Source of the DNA: Eulemur rufifrons | Lineage: Eukaryota > Chordata > Mammalia > Primates > Lemuridae | Length of the DNA: 64,000 nucleotides | Direction: 5' to 3' | NCBI RefSeq assembly: GCF_041146395.1 | Contig: NC_090995.1 | Coordinates: 15,007,501-15,071,500, forward strand | Shown: positions 11,901 through 22,390 of the stretch, piece after piece | Layout: each line of letters opens with the position of its first letter | Position numbering within the stretch: the stretch's first letter is position 1 | Notes under the pieces: generated by a model | Told to the model about the DNA's origin: nothing | Database searches by the model: none | What the model saw: the letters and a program-made list of their open reading frames with translations, nothing else | Translations under genes and position numbers: made by a program

Positions 11901-13635
11901 GGAAAAAAGCAGAAGAGTCAAAGTATAGGTTATTCTTCTCACGTGCAGGGCATTACTGAGATGATGCAATGCGTAAAGCAGTCTCCTCCCCTCAGACATC
12001 TTACGCTGGAACCAGGGAAAAAAGAATACACAATGTTACACAGGAATTGATAGCCCAGAAGTTCTGAGGAAGAAGAGCAAAGGGTCCAGATAGATGCAAC
12101 TATTGAGGACATGCAGAAATTGCTAAGAAAAAGAAAAAAGGAAAACACTAGCTTTCTTCATCAGCATCCACCTCCGAATGTTTTCCATACCGCAAGAGCC
12201 ATCAGAGTGTCTCTAATATGCTATTTCATGTCAGACCCTGGCTGTCACCATGAAAGAGCTACACTTGCAGCACGCTCTGCGAATCCAGGGGGCCAGCAGG
12301 ACGCCTACAGTCACTTCAATGATGACCACCTGCAAGACCCTCTAGGATATCTCTGAATTCCTGGCCTCGGTGGGTCCATTAGACCATCTGATGAAAAGGA
12401 GGACTCTCAGGGCACCCTGGTGCTGTGAAGTATGCTACTCCTGTCCCCTCAGGCGGACTGCAGTGCCCATCTGCCTTGGTTTTCAACAACTGCAAAGCAG
12501 CCCAGCATGCAGGGAACGACGTATCTACTGGGTAAGGGAGACTGTCAGTTCTTAAAATGCTTGTCAGTTGGTACGACTGCCTCTGAGGGTCCGAGGTAAT
12601 TTTTATGCACTGTGGCAAAATATTTTCAACCTAAGTCCCAACATTTGGCAACTTCCTACAGGGTAGGATTCAGTATCATTAAGTATGATGATTTTCTAAC
12701 TTTACCTACGTTTTTTTTAGATGATGATCACAGACCTTTCGTTTCTGGTGACTGCTTTTTGCCAGATTTTTCAGTGTATAAAACAACAGGGAAATATGTA
12801 TGCCTCCCAGGATTGGGATTATGTATTATTAATACACGTTTTCAGTAAATGTGTATTTAAATACTAAATATACAATGACTTAAGTTTGTATCCTTCTGTG
12901 TAATGTGTGTGACTCTGTCAATATAACAGCTCTGACAATACCTTTTGTGGGCATCAGTAATGTATTTCATCATTTCAAATAATATTTTTACTCCCTTGGA
13001 TAATTCATTTCATTCTAAACCTTACAGCTAAATAACACAGAAGTCAATGGATATATCCTGCTTGATGTTATAAAACCCTTTTCTAACAGTTGTCATCTGT
13101 ACAAAATTAAACTTATATGTTTCCCCTAAGCTGAGTAAAAATTGGCAAAATGACAGACTCTAGTCTGTTGAAGAATAGTTTTTCTAGCGATGACTTAACT
13201 ACTTTGGTGGATTCAGAAAATTTCTAGGGTCACCAAGAAATTTTTAAGGATTTTTTTTCCTTTGGTGTAGCCTGATTATCTAAAACAAATTAGTACATAC
13301 TCCAAAATACTCAACATTAAGAGGAGAGATACCCAAGAATCAGATAAAAAGTATTGAGTACATTGTTCACCTTTTTGACAATATGTTTTCATCCTAAGAG
13401 TCTTGGAAGAGCCTTCTATCATTTTGATTCCCATCCCTGGATGTCCTTTAGAAATTCTAATTGCTCCACTGGAAATCTAAAACACTATCTAGATCTATCT
13501 CTGTCTCCAGTAGGAATGATATCCTCTAAAACAGAACCCTGAAGTTCACCTGAGAGTTTCAGGATTATGATATTGTGATGCAAATGCCAAATACACACTC
13601 TATTTTCCCTAAAACCTGATGGTTGGTTGGGTTAA
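11901..13635. other. non-coding, unassigned
   Basis: Mixed-composition sequence without an intact gene. Frames of 60-80 codons are present but have no family match. Confidence 0.45.
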
Positions 13636-13639
13636 TCAA

Positions 13640-13920
13640 CTGTTAATCAGTAAATAATACTTACTAACTGGCTCTATACGCTTGGCATGATGTTAGCAAT
13701 GGGTGACCAAGACAGACAGGGAGTCCCCGTCTGGGGGATGGGCCCACAACAATTAAGTCAAATGTGATGCATGTTAGAAAAAGGAAGTACAAGGTATAAT
13801 GGAAAATATAGCACAGTGATCTAACTACAATTATGGGCTCAGGAAAGGTTTCCTTGGGGAAGGAAAATGAGCTGAAGTTCCGTGGAAAAGGCAGTGCAGG
13901 AGAGAAGCAGGGAAACCAGC
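13640..13920 (-). repeat. LINE2 fragment
   Basis: Reverse-complement L2 pattern: 'CTTGGCATGATGTTAGCAATGGGTGACC', then 'GACAGGGAGTCCCCGTC', then 'AGGAAAGGTTTCCTTGGGGAAGG...GAGCTGAAG'. Strongly diverged. Confidence 0.5.
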
Positions 13921-14448
13921 ATATGATTCAAGACTAATAGAGAAAATTCACAGGTCTGGGGCTGTTCACCAGTAGATGACGGATTCTGTGTCCAGATCCT
14001 CTAATGGGGAAAACAGAACTTGCATCATTCTTTAGAAACATTTCTAAAGGAACACAAAACGGAAGTCCCTGTCCCACCCATCACTGCTCTTTTGCAGATC
14101 ATCTGGAACATGACACAGCGATGACGGGAGAGCAGTGACAAAGTCCTCACCTGAGTCATCACTACATGGTAATGTCCACCCTTACAGATAGGATGTCACA
14201 CGCACAGCAGAAGAAAAGCCTGCCGCCACCAGGCTCCCACGACAGCGGGTCTCTCTCAAAATGCCGTCATAACCCAACTAGTCGTTGCCCGAATGCAAGT
14301 TGGCAGCCCTAACTCACACCTCATCCTCCAGGGGCAGTCACACTTCTCGAGCAAACTCTACCAAAACGCTTCTTGAACACAATTTTTCTTCCATTAACTT
14401 AAGATAAAAATCAAGTTTCGTTTGACGACATTTTTCTAAAATCTTTAT
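13921..14448. other. non-coding, unassigned
   Basis: No recognisable gene or repeat. Confidence 0.45.
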
Positions 14449-15258
14449 TTTTTTTAATTTCGGAATATTATGGGGGTTACAAACACTTTGGTTACATATA
14501 TTGCCTTTGTACTATCCGAGTCAGAGCTTCAAGCGTGCCCATCCCCCAGACAGTGAGCGCCACACCCATTAGGTGTGAATTTATCCATCCTCTCCTCCCT
14601 CCGTGCCTGCCTGACACCCGATGAATGTTACTTCCGTATGTGCACGTAAGGGTTGATCCATTAGTACCAATTTGATGGTGAGTACATGTGGTGCTTGTTT
14701 TTCCATTCTTGGGATACTTCACTTAGTAGAATGGGCTCCAGCTCTATCCAGGATAATACAAGAGGTGCTAGATCACCATTGTTTTTTGTGGCTGAGTAGA
14801 ACTCCATGGTATACATAGACCGTGTTTTATTAATCCACTCATGTATTGATGGGCACTTGGGTTGTTTCCACATCTTTGCAATTATGAATTGTGCTGCTAT
14901 AAATATTCGAGTGCAGATGTCTTTTTTATAGACTGTCTTTTTTTCCTTTAGGTAAATACCCAGCAGTGGGATTGCTGGATCAAATGGTAGGTCTACTTTT
15001 AGTCCTTTGAGGAATTTCCATACTGATTTGCATAGAAGTTGTATTAATTTGCATTCCCACCAGCAGTGTATGAGTGTTCTTGTCTCTCCACATCCATGCC
15101 AACATTTTTTGTTTGGGGACTTTTTGATAAAAGCCATTCTCACTGGAGTTAAGTGATATTTCATTGCAGTTTTGATTTGCATTTCCCTGATGATGAGAGA
15201 CATTGAGCATTTTTTCATATGTTTGTTGGCCATTAGTCAGTCTTCTTTTGAAAAGTTA
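14449..15258 (-). mobile_element. young 5'-truncated L1 3' end
   Basis: Minus-strand LINE-1: T-run at 14449-14456 (its A-tail), a 3' UTR with GGGGTTACAAACACTTTGGTTAC, then the ORF2 3' end up to 15258, where homology stops in GAAAAGT. Its 3' UTR is closely related to the L1 end at 24345-24705, so both come from the same recent lineage-specific L1 family. No clear target-site duplication was seen. Confidence 0.92.
14661..15233 (-). pseudogene. L1 ORF2 protein C-terminal fragment
   Basis: An open frame of 190 codons that is the C-terminal end of the L1 ORF2 protein. It holds the cysteine-rich motif CX3CX7HX4C (CWHGC...HCWWEC), then the '[16 protein letters not shown]' and '[16 protein letters not shown]' blocks, and ends '...[11 protein letters not shown]'. 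The endonuclease and reverse transcriptase domains are absent because the insertion is 5'-truncated, so it cannot retrotranspose. Its intact frame suggests a recent insertion, not a host gene. Confidence 0.93.
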
Positions 15259-15264
15259 GGGAGC

Positions 15265-15415
15265 AAGTTTGTTTAGATATTACCTAAATTTTACCCGAGG
15301 GAAATAAAAAGCCAGAGAGACGATTTAACTTGTTAAAGATCATAAAGCTAGGTAGAGTCTGAGCTGGAACTAAAATCATGATTCTTATCCTAATGTTCTT
15401 TTCATTGTTGCATGT
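15265..15415 (-). repeat. MIR fragment
   Basis: Minus-strand MIR: 'ACTTGTTAAAGATCATAAAGCTAGGTAGAGTCTGAGCTGGAAC' corresponds to the 'CCAAGGTCACACAGCTAGTAAG...GCTGGGATTCGAAC' stretch of inverted MIR. Confidence 0.65.
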
Positions 15416-16779
15416 AGATATTTTAATGTTATTTATATATTGCTGCTCTCAAGCAAACAGGCTAACAACTGAATACAGACCGACAACCATCAACAGGGAA
15501 TAACTATTGGCCAAGTTACTAACTAGGATTCTATTACGTGACAATCGTGATTCTGTAAAATAGTGAGACTGAGACCTTAATATTAATCACAGTAATAATG
15601 TGAGTTTGAGTCACAGATTTGCAGTGAACATAAGCAAGGACTACGAGCAACTAGACAGCACATTGTTACAGCAAAAGGTGTTTAAATACGGCTCTAATGA
15701 TGATTCAGTGACAATAACTTCAGCTTTTCCAAGTTCAGTTTGACCTCCGGGCTCTGTAACTTATTTTGTTGACATATGCAAACCACACATGCACACCAAA
15801 AAAAAAGCAGCAAAGAAACCTTCCCATCACATTGCTTTAATACATTTGTTCTGTAAAGTACGTATGGGCATTTCACACAAACTCCACTAGGAAAATACTC
15901 TGTAAAAACACTTCACTGACTAAAGGCAAATTCTATGCCCATGAGGAAAAGGCCAGAACCACTGATTCTCTGCTGCAGAGGTGCCCTGTCCCCGTCCCTG
16001 ACCCCTTTCACAGAGGGCTTGCATGCTCAGGGTCTTGTGCAAGGAGCACCATCAAAACAAGCTTTTGTTCTCCTACTTCTCTTCTCCTCCACCCAGATAA
16101 GAAGCTGTAGAGTTGCAGGGTAGATAATACGTGTCGTAATGGACAGAATCAAAGAAACGACTCCTCCATCTGCACTAGAGGCTGTTTTGCTCACTTAGTC
16201 AGCAACAATGAACCACAGCCAGGCTTGAAAATAAAACACTTTGCTCTCTCCATCCCCCCCACCCACATACACACACCCCAAGGAAAGGTTTAAAGCTTGT
16301 TTTTTTCCTCTCTCGGGGGAAAAAAAAAAAAAAAAGATGGGGGTGGGCAAGAATGAGCCTCTTTCACATTCTGCATTTTCAGAGTAAGTATCCAACGCGA
16401 CTTTGCCATGATAACTAAATTTATTATTAACTGTGTATTTCATGATGTTAGTGACAATATGTTAATGTGATTTTTCACGTCCTCCTGCAGTGAACAGATG
16501 GCTCCTTTTACTTTACTTTCCACATCAAGTGTGATTATTTCTTGGTGCCAAAAGCCACCTGCCGCTCCTCGGTCTCCAGTCTAATTTTTTATGTTGGTAA
16601 AACACAGCAGGACTTGTTATCAGTTGGATGGCATCTTAATAAAAGGAGACATGCCAACATATTGACATCATGTTCAAGGGGAAATTTCAGCCCCTCCGAA
16701 CCCTTAACCCCCTTTTTCCCACCTCCTTTCAAAAAAAGTGAGGGAAGAAAACACAATTTAAAAAATAAATAAATAAATG
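15416..16779. other. non-coding, unassigned
   Basis: No gene or confident repeat. Contains homopolymer runs (A-run at about 16320-16335) but no family that I recognise. Confidence 0.5.
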
Positions 16780-17000
16780 AATGCAAAGATCCCACCCGTT
16801 TCAAGATGTTCGATTACAATTATTGGGCCGAGAGCCAAGACGCTGAATTGGCCTCCCTTTGTTCCTAAACCCAAGCACCTCACACTCAGGGCTCTGATCT
16901 TTCATCCTGTGTAATGATAATTAGCTGTAACATATTCCAAAGTCAAATGTAAGCAGGAATACATTAACATTGAGATCAGTGTCAGGGCAATTTTCACTGG
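16780..17000. other. possible conserved non-coding element
   Basis: Non-repetitive, balanced-composition sequence with a homeodomain-type TAATTA core in 'TGATAATTAGCTGTAAC' and no repeat signature. Conservation is a guess from appearance only; an alignment across mammals would be needed. Confidence 0.2.
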
Positions 17001-17014
17001 GAAAATGACAAAGA

Positions 17015-17039
17015 ACACACACACACACACACACACACA
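17015..17039. repeat. (AC)n microsatellite
   Basis: About 12.5 uninterrupted AC units. Confidence 0.97.
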
Positions 17040-18165
17040 AAATCAATCAAAAATTTCAAGATTCAAACATCCACAAAAACAATTCCAGGTCCGAGAATAT
17101 AAAACTCATTGCCTTGTCTGTCGTGAGCGCTTACCTAGAACGCCACGGGCTCCTAAAGTGGATGCCGTGAGTCCCACAGCCCATGCTTAACAGAGAAAAC
17201 ATGAGTCATAAACCACGATGCCTTGCTTTAATTTTTCCTTTCTTCGTTAAAACAAAGAGGGATAGTACGTTAGGTGATTTGTGGTCCAAGAAGGGGTCTT
17301 CCAGGCGATTGGACGGCCTGGCTCTCAACAGCTGGTCCACCACATTTGGGAACAGCATGTAGAAAAATGCATCAGTGTTTTGAAGATTACCAACTGTGAT
17401 GATGCATTGATTATGACACAGTCTAAAAAACTCAGATTTCCTAGCCACAAACGACAGAAATGAATGCCCTTACCATCAGGCTAGGCACTCAAATTCAAGA
17501 CTAAAATAAGTCCACATTTGGTGAAATCTGAACTTTCACACTGATTCCCATTCTGGAGATTGGAAACAGTAGCAGCATTCACGGACGTCTAAATTTTCTT
17601 AAGAGCCAAGGAATCAACATGCAGCTGGTTTCTTAGAATTTACAAAGTTTATAAGAACGTAGAAGAGAATGCCTACAGTAAACGTGCAAATACCTTAATA
17701 AAATGATTCACCATTAATGGTTTTCTTGGGATGAACAACTTTAACTAGATTATTCCACCACGGAATCTCTCAAATTGATGTAAACTTGGCAGAGACTTTT
17801 TTATTCCTTTCAACTGTCCCTCCAGACAAAGGAAATTGAATGAAATAAACCTTTATTAACTGTGTTTGGCATCTTGATCAGCTTTTTATCTGCACCACAC
17901 TTTCCCAAGATTGTGTTACGAAAATTTGCAAACACACAGAAAAGTTGAAAGAACATTATCACCAACACCATTGTACCTACCACACAGATGATACACTTAA
18001 AATATTATTATGCTAATTTTATCATCTTTCCATCTATCATCCCTCTATTCATCAATCCACTTTACTATATTAGATTGTAAAATGAAAAACCAATAGCCCA
18101 TCCAACAAGCAAAATTAAAACCATCTCGCCTTTATGATAATTACTTAATAAAGTCAGGACCACAT
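17040..18165. other. non-coding, mostly unassigned
   Basis: The stretch 17935-18070 (AATTTGCAAACACACAGAAAAGTTGAAAGAA..., then CATCTATCATCC) resembles a common old interspersed repeat, but its family is not resolved. The rest shows nothing recognisable. Confidence 0.4.
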
Positions 18166-18169
18166 ATAG

Positions 18170-18300
18170 TGGTGTTCATTAATTCATTCAACAAAGATTT
18201 CTTCAGTTTCTGCTTTTGGGTCTGTTCTAAGTGCTGAAGATACCAGCCTTCATGAAGGCCTCATTTTTCACGGACATGGAGTACAGCACAAAGAAAGATC
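18170..18300 (-). repeat. LINE2 3' end fragment
   Basis: Inverted L2 end: 'TTCATTAATTCATTCAACAAAGATTTCTTCAG...GTTCTAAGTGCTGAAGATACCAGCC'. Confidence 0.6.
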
Positions 18301-18339
18301 TCATTACATAAAGTGGAACAATTAGCCCCAGACTGAGCA

Positions 18340-19443
18340 CTGTCCTTGTTCCACCTAACAAATCTTAAAAGCAAGACCCCAAAGCATCAAACTGTGTCCA
18401 AGTAACTTACCTGCATCCCAAAACAAAGCTCAAGACGATTTATGATTTATAGGAATACAAAAATATCAAGCACTCAACCAGGTAAAATTCACAATGCCTG
18501 GCATCTAATTAAAAATTAACAAACATGCAAAGAAAATACAGGGCTATCCAAGCCATAATGAGGAGATAATCAATCAAAATTGAACCAGAACTAACACAGA
18601 TGTTTGAATTAGAAAAAAAATGAAATTAAACGTTATTTCAACTATGTTCTATGAGTTCAAAAAGTCAAGCAGATATTTAAAAACCCAAATTAAACTTTTA
18701 CGGATGAACACTACAATGTGTGAGGTGAAAAATACGCTGGATGAATAGCAACAGAATAGATACTGGAGAAGAAAAGGTTAATGAACTGGAAGATATAACA
18801 ATACAAATTATCCCGAATCAAACACAGAGAGGAAAGATAATTATAAGTAGGGCGTCTGTAAGCTGTGCAACAACTCCGATGTGTGTAATCGGAGTTCCTA
18901 AAGGAGAGAAGAGAGACAAGTAAAACGTATTTGAAAAAATAATGGCCCAAAGTTTTCTAAGTTTGCTAAAACTTACGAACTTTCAGATTCAAGTAGCTCA
19001 ACGAACCCCAAGCACAGAAAAGAAGAAGAAAACTACATCACGGCACGTCATGATAGAACAGATTAAAACCATTGATAAAGAGAAAAACCCTAAAGACACA
19101 GAAAAAAACAGGAATGTTGAAAAAATAAGGATAACAGCCAAGTTTTCACCTGAAATAGCAAGAGAGGGGGTGGAGCCACAACTCCAAGATCCTGACATTT
19201 ATAAAGAAAAAAATATGTATCTCAAGTAGAACGCTATGCCCGGAGAATATCTAGGAATATTGATAAGAAATGCTTTTCAGATGTTCAAAGCAGGAATAAT
19301 TCATCTCCCGCAGACTTCTGCTGTAAGAAATGTTGAAGGAGAATCTTACAGGCAGAAAGAAAATGACACATACAAGTGTACAACCACACAAAATAATTAC
19401 ATGGATTAATATATATTTTTTTTTAACTTAAATGCCCTTAAAA
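18340..19443 (+). mobile_element. ancient L1 (L1ME-like), ORF1 region, left of GK2
   Basis: Plus-strand old L1 with recognisable ORF1-region blocks in order: 'TCACAATGCCTGGCATCTAAT', 'CATAATGAGGAGATAATCAATCAA', 'GAAAAATACGCTGGATGAATAGCAACAGAATAGA', 'TAATCGGAGTTCCTAAAGGAGAG', 'CAAGTAGCTCAACGAACCCCAAGCACAG', and 'CTGCTGTAAGAAATGTTGAAGGAG'. The open frame at 18942-19229 is a remnant of this ORF1. Homology runs to 'CCTTAAAAG' (19436-19444), where the GC-rich GK2 unit begins abruptly. The same element seems to resume at 22391. Confidence 0.8.
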
Positions 19444-19460
19444 GCTACTGGAGCGGCTGC

Positions 19461-19530
19461 GGGCGGGGCCTACGCCGGAAGGGCGGGGCCTAGGCCGGAA
19501 GGACGGGGCCTAGGCCGGAAGGGCGGGTCG
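19461..19530 (+). repeat. 20-bp tandem repeat with GC-box and ETS motifs
   Basis: Three and a half head-to-tail copies of the 20-bp unit GGGCGGGGCCTAGGCCGGAA, with one base changed in copy 1 (TACGCC) and one in copy 3 (GGACGG). Each unit carries a GGGCGGGG Sp/KLF-type box. Each junction creates CCGGAAGG, an ETS-family core. It lies about 190-255 bp upstream of the GK2 ATG. Confidence 0.97.
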
Positions 19531-19534
19531 CGAA

Positions 19535-19548
19535 GGCACCCGGGTGCC
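19535..19548. promoter_or_regulatory. 14-bp perfect palindrome GGCACCCGGGTGCC
   Basis: Perfect inverted repeat just downstream of the tandem array, in the presumed GK2 core promoter or leader. It could bind a dimeric factor, but no specific factor is assigned. Confidence 0.6.
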
Positions 19549-19716
19549 AAGAAAGGGCAAAGGTTGCCTTGTGCGCCTCGACTCAGGCGGACGTAGCAGC
19601 CGCTGCGCCTGCACCTCGTGACCCTGACGTGCTGCGCGCCCCGCCCACCCCACCGCCGCCGTTGCCCGGGAAACCGGCAGCGGGCGCTGTGGAGCCGGAG
19701 CCGCCCTGCGGGTGTC

Positions 19717-21378
19717 ATGGCGGCCGCGAAGAAAGCCGCCGTTGGGCCGTTGGTGGGCGCCGTGGTCCAGGGCACCAACTCCACCCGCTTCCTGGTCTTC
19801 AATTCCAAAACGGCGGAACTGCTCAGCCATCACCAGGTGGAAGTCACACAGGAGTTCCCCAGAGAGGGGTGGGTGGAGCAGGACCCCAAGGAGATCCTGC
19901 AGTCCGTGTACGAGTGCATAGCCAGGACGTGCGAGAAGCTCCTGCAGCTGAATATCGATCTGTCCAGCATCAAAGCCGTGGGGGTCAGCAACCAGCGGGA
20001 AACCACGGTGATCTGGGACAAGCTGACCGGGGAGCCGCTCTACAACGCCGTGGTGTGGCTGGACCTGCGCACGCAGGCGACGGTGGAGAGCCTGAGCAGG
20101 AAGATCCCGGGCAACAGCAACTTCGTCAAGTCCAAGACGGGGCTTCCGCTGAGCACGTACTTCAGCGCCGTGAAGCTGCGCTGGCTGCTGGACAACGTGG
20201 GCGCGGTGCAGAAGGCCGTGGAGGAGGGCAGGGCGCTGTGCGGCACGCTCGACTCGTGGCTCATCTGGAGCCTGACGGGCGGCGCCCGCGGCGGCGTGCA
20301 CGGCACGGACGTGACCAACGCCAGCAGGACGATGCTCTTCAACATCCACTCCCTGGAGTGGGACCGGGAGCTCTGCGGCTTCTTCGAGATCCCCATGGAC
20401 ATCCTGCCTAGCGTCTGGAGCTCCTCGCAGATCTACGGCCGGATAAGAGCGGGGGCGCTGGAGGGGGTGCCCATCTCCGGGTGTCTGGGGGACCAGTCGG
20501 CCGCGCTCGTGGGACAGATGTGCTTCCAGGAGGGACAGGCCAAAAACACGTACGGGACGGGCTGCTTCCTGCTGTGCAACACGGGCCGTAAGTGCGTGTT
20601 CTCCGAGCACGGGCTCCTGACCACGGTGGCCTACAAGCTCGGCAGGGACAAGCCGGTGCACTACGCGCTGGAAGGTTCTGTCGCCATCGCCGGTGCCGTC
20701 ATCCGCTGGCTCCGGGACAACATCGGAATCATAGAGACCTCGGAAGAAATCGAGAAACTCGCGAACGAGGTCGGTACGTCTTACGGCTGCTACTTCGTCC
20801 CGGCCTTTTCGGGGCTGTATGCACCTTACTGGGAGCCCAGCGCGAGAGGCATCATCTGCGGTCTGACTCAGTTTACCAATAAGTGTCACATTGCATTTGC
20901 TGCGCTGGAAGCGGTTTGTTTTCAAACCCGGGAGATCCTGGAAGCCATGAACCGCGACTGCGGGATTCCGCTGCGCCATCTGCAGGTGGACGGAGCCATG
21001 ACCGCGAACCAGGTTCTCATGCAGCTGCAGGCGGATATTCTGCACATCCCGGTGATCAAGTCCGCCATGTCCGAAACCACCGCGCTGGGGGTCGCCATGG
21101 CAGCAGGAGCTGCGGAAGGCGTGGGCGTCTGGAGTCTCGAACCCGAGGACTTGGCGGTCGTCAGGATGGAGCGGTTTGAGCCCCAGATCCAGGCCACTGA
21201 GAGCGAGATACGTTATTCCACGTGGAAGAAAGCCGTGATGAAGTCCATGGGTTCTGTGCCATCTCAGTCCCCTGAGGGCGGTGACCCCACGATCTTCTCC
21301 AGTCTGCCTTTGGGGGTTTTTATAGTGAGCAGCATGATAATGTTAATCGGAGCAAGGTACATCTCGGGTGCGCCCTAA
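19717..21378 (+). CDS. GK2: GK2, testis-type glycerol-kinase-like protein (intronless retrogene)
   Basis: Complete 553-codon single-exon frame, the usual GK2 length. The start ATG has a good context (G at -3, G at +4); the open frame extends upstream only through non-ATG codons. It belongs to the FGGY carbohydrate kinase family. Visible features are NQRET (92-96) for glycerol contact, FGGY signature 1 at [13 protein letters not shown] (148-160), the catalytic-base motif GDQ (258-260), YGTG (279-282), and FGGY signature 2 around 378-400. A hydrophobic tail at 528-545 ends ARYISGAP and resembles the mitochondrial outer-membrane anchor of GK isoforms. The loop that reads DQGT in active glycerol kinases is VQGT (Val17). 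As I recall, human GK2 also has Val there, so this assigns the gene to GK2 rather than GK. The phosphate-loop DGG is DGA at 425-427. GK2 proteins are known from spermatids, acting in mitochondrial sheath formation rather than as efficient kinases. The coding region is much more GC-rich than its surroundings. Confidence 0.97.
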   Translation: MAAAKKAAVGPLVGAVVQGTNSTRFLVFNSKTAELLSHHQVEVTQEFPREGWVEQDPKEILQSVYECIARTCEKLLQLNIDLSSIKAVGVSNQRETTVIWDKLTGEPLYNAVVWLDLRTQATVESLSRKIPGNSNFVKSKTGLPLSTYFSAVKLRWLLDNVGAVQKAVEEGRALCGTLDSWLIWSLTGGARGGVHGTDVTNASRTMLFNIHSLEWDRELCGFFEIPMDILPSVWSSSQIYGRIRAGALEGVPISGCLGDQSAALVGQMCFQEGQAKNTYGTGCFLLCNTGRKCVFSEHGLLTTVAYKLGRDKPVHYALEGSVAIAGAVIRWLRDNIGIIETSEEIEKLANEVGTSYGCYFVPAFSGLYAPYWEPSARGIICGLTQFTNKCHIAFAALEAVCFQTREILEAMNRDCGIPLRHLQVDGAMTANQVLMQLQADILHIPVIKSAMSETTALGVAMAAGAAEGVGVWSLEPEDLAVVRMERFEPQIQATESEIRYSTWKKAVMKSMGSVPSQSPEGGDPTIFSSLPLGVFIVSSMIMLIGARYISGAP

Positions 21379-22390
21379 TCATAACCACCGTGGGGTCCCC
21401 AGACGTGAGCTCTGTACATACTGAAAGAATCCAGCAATTCTGTCTGTCTCTGAAGGTGCTGACACTATTGTAGCCCCTGATTTTACTTATAAAACACTTG
21501 CTACAGGACCCATGAGAATCCTGCAAGTAGACTTGTGGCTTGAAATAAAGAAAACACTGTAGAAACATGTGTTGTGTTTTTTAGCATCTGCGTTTAAGGT
21601 TGGGGCTGACCCACCTCCATTGCCGTAACATTCTGCCCCATCCTTCCTACATTATAGGATTTTTCAGATTCTCCCCATGAAATCTTTTATCACACTTATT
21701 CTAAACATAAACATACTTGAGGACTTCAGTTTGGTTCTCTGCGGTACACACACTTGATTAAGAGCTGTAACTAATCTCCTAAAACTGAAGGACTTTTTGG
21801 TGGTGGTGGTGTTTTAAATAAACCCCACAAGTCCTTTTCTCTCTGTGTTAGAAAGACCACAACATCTTCACTGAATGTTTAATGGAAATATTTGCTAAAT
21901 TCGTACAATAAAATTTCAGTATTCTCATAGCTTAGTTTCCTAAGAAATATCTGCCAAATTGAAATTCTTCGGATATTTGACATGCTCTCGCTAATTACAC
22001 TGAATTGTCACCTGAGTCCTTTAGGGAGAAGGACCCTTTTTCTTTTTTTGTCAGTATGTCTATACCATATAGAACAGCTCATTTATAAATTCAGAGCACA
22101 TTGTAGCCAGTAGGTGATAAAAGGGGTGGTCCCCAGGCAAACCACATACAGAAACATTTTAGTGTAAATAGCTATATACATTTTGGGGCAATATAGACAC
22201 ACATTATTTATCAGGAGAAACCTTTTCTTTAAAAGGCAGTATTTAAAATTTAATTATATGTTTTATGTTGATACAAAAAGTGTATTATGATTTCAATAAT
22301 ATTTCTGATAACTTTTTAATTGTCTTAGCTAGTTGTGTGCTAAAAAAAGAAAAAAACTGGAAAACCACAGTATTGTTTTCAAGCAGGAAA
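21379..22390 (+). other. GK2 3' UTR and retrocopy-derived flank
   Basis: Sequence between the GK2 stop and the point where the old L1 resumes. It is single-copy in appearance and becomes AT-rich. The A-rich run at 22342-22357 (AAAAAAAGAAAAAAA) may be the decayed A-tail of the original retroposition. That would mean roughly 0.95 kb of 3' UTR was copied from the parental GK mRNA. Three AATAAA hexamers lie within it (21544, 21817, 21907). Confidence 0.5.
21544..21549 (+). promoter_or_regulatory. AATAAA polyadenylation signal for GK2
   Basis: First AATAAA after the stop codon, 166 bp downstream, followed about 25 bp later by a GT/T-rich stretch (TGTGTTGTGTTTTTT). This is a well-formed polyadenylation site. 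Alternatives are at 21817-21822 and 21907-21912. Confidence 0.7.

Larger units (their letters stand above)
19444..19716 (+). promoter_or_regulatory. GK2 CpG-rich promoter / 5' UTR
   Basis: TATA-less, CpG-dense stretch directly upstream of the GK2 start codon and directly after AT-rich L1 sequence. It contains a 20-bp tandem array of GC boxes and ETS-type GGAA cores (19461-19530), a 14-bp palindrome (19535-19548) and no competing upstream ATG that I could see. It is the obvious promoter and 5' leader of the retrogene. The transcription start site cannot be fixed from sequence. Confidence 0.75.

Noticed and set aside
18942..19229. 95-codon lysine-rich frame upstream of GK2
   Set aside because: It is a remnant of L1 ORF1, not an upstream gene or a GK2 exon.
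19618..19716. 33-codon N-terminal extension of GK2
   Set aside because: It begins at GTG, not ATG, and the peptide does not resemble GK proteins. The ATG at 19717 gives the family-standard length and N-terminus.
19569..20411. 280-codon plus-strand frame overlapping GK2
   Set aside because: Alternative-frame shadow of GK2; Pro/Gly/Arg-rich and without family match.
19510..21045. 511-codon minus-strand open frame opposite GK2
   Set aside because: It is the antisense shadow of the GC-rich GK2 coding region, with low-complexity His/Gln/Arg/Ala-rich peptide and no recognisable domain.
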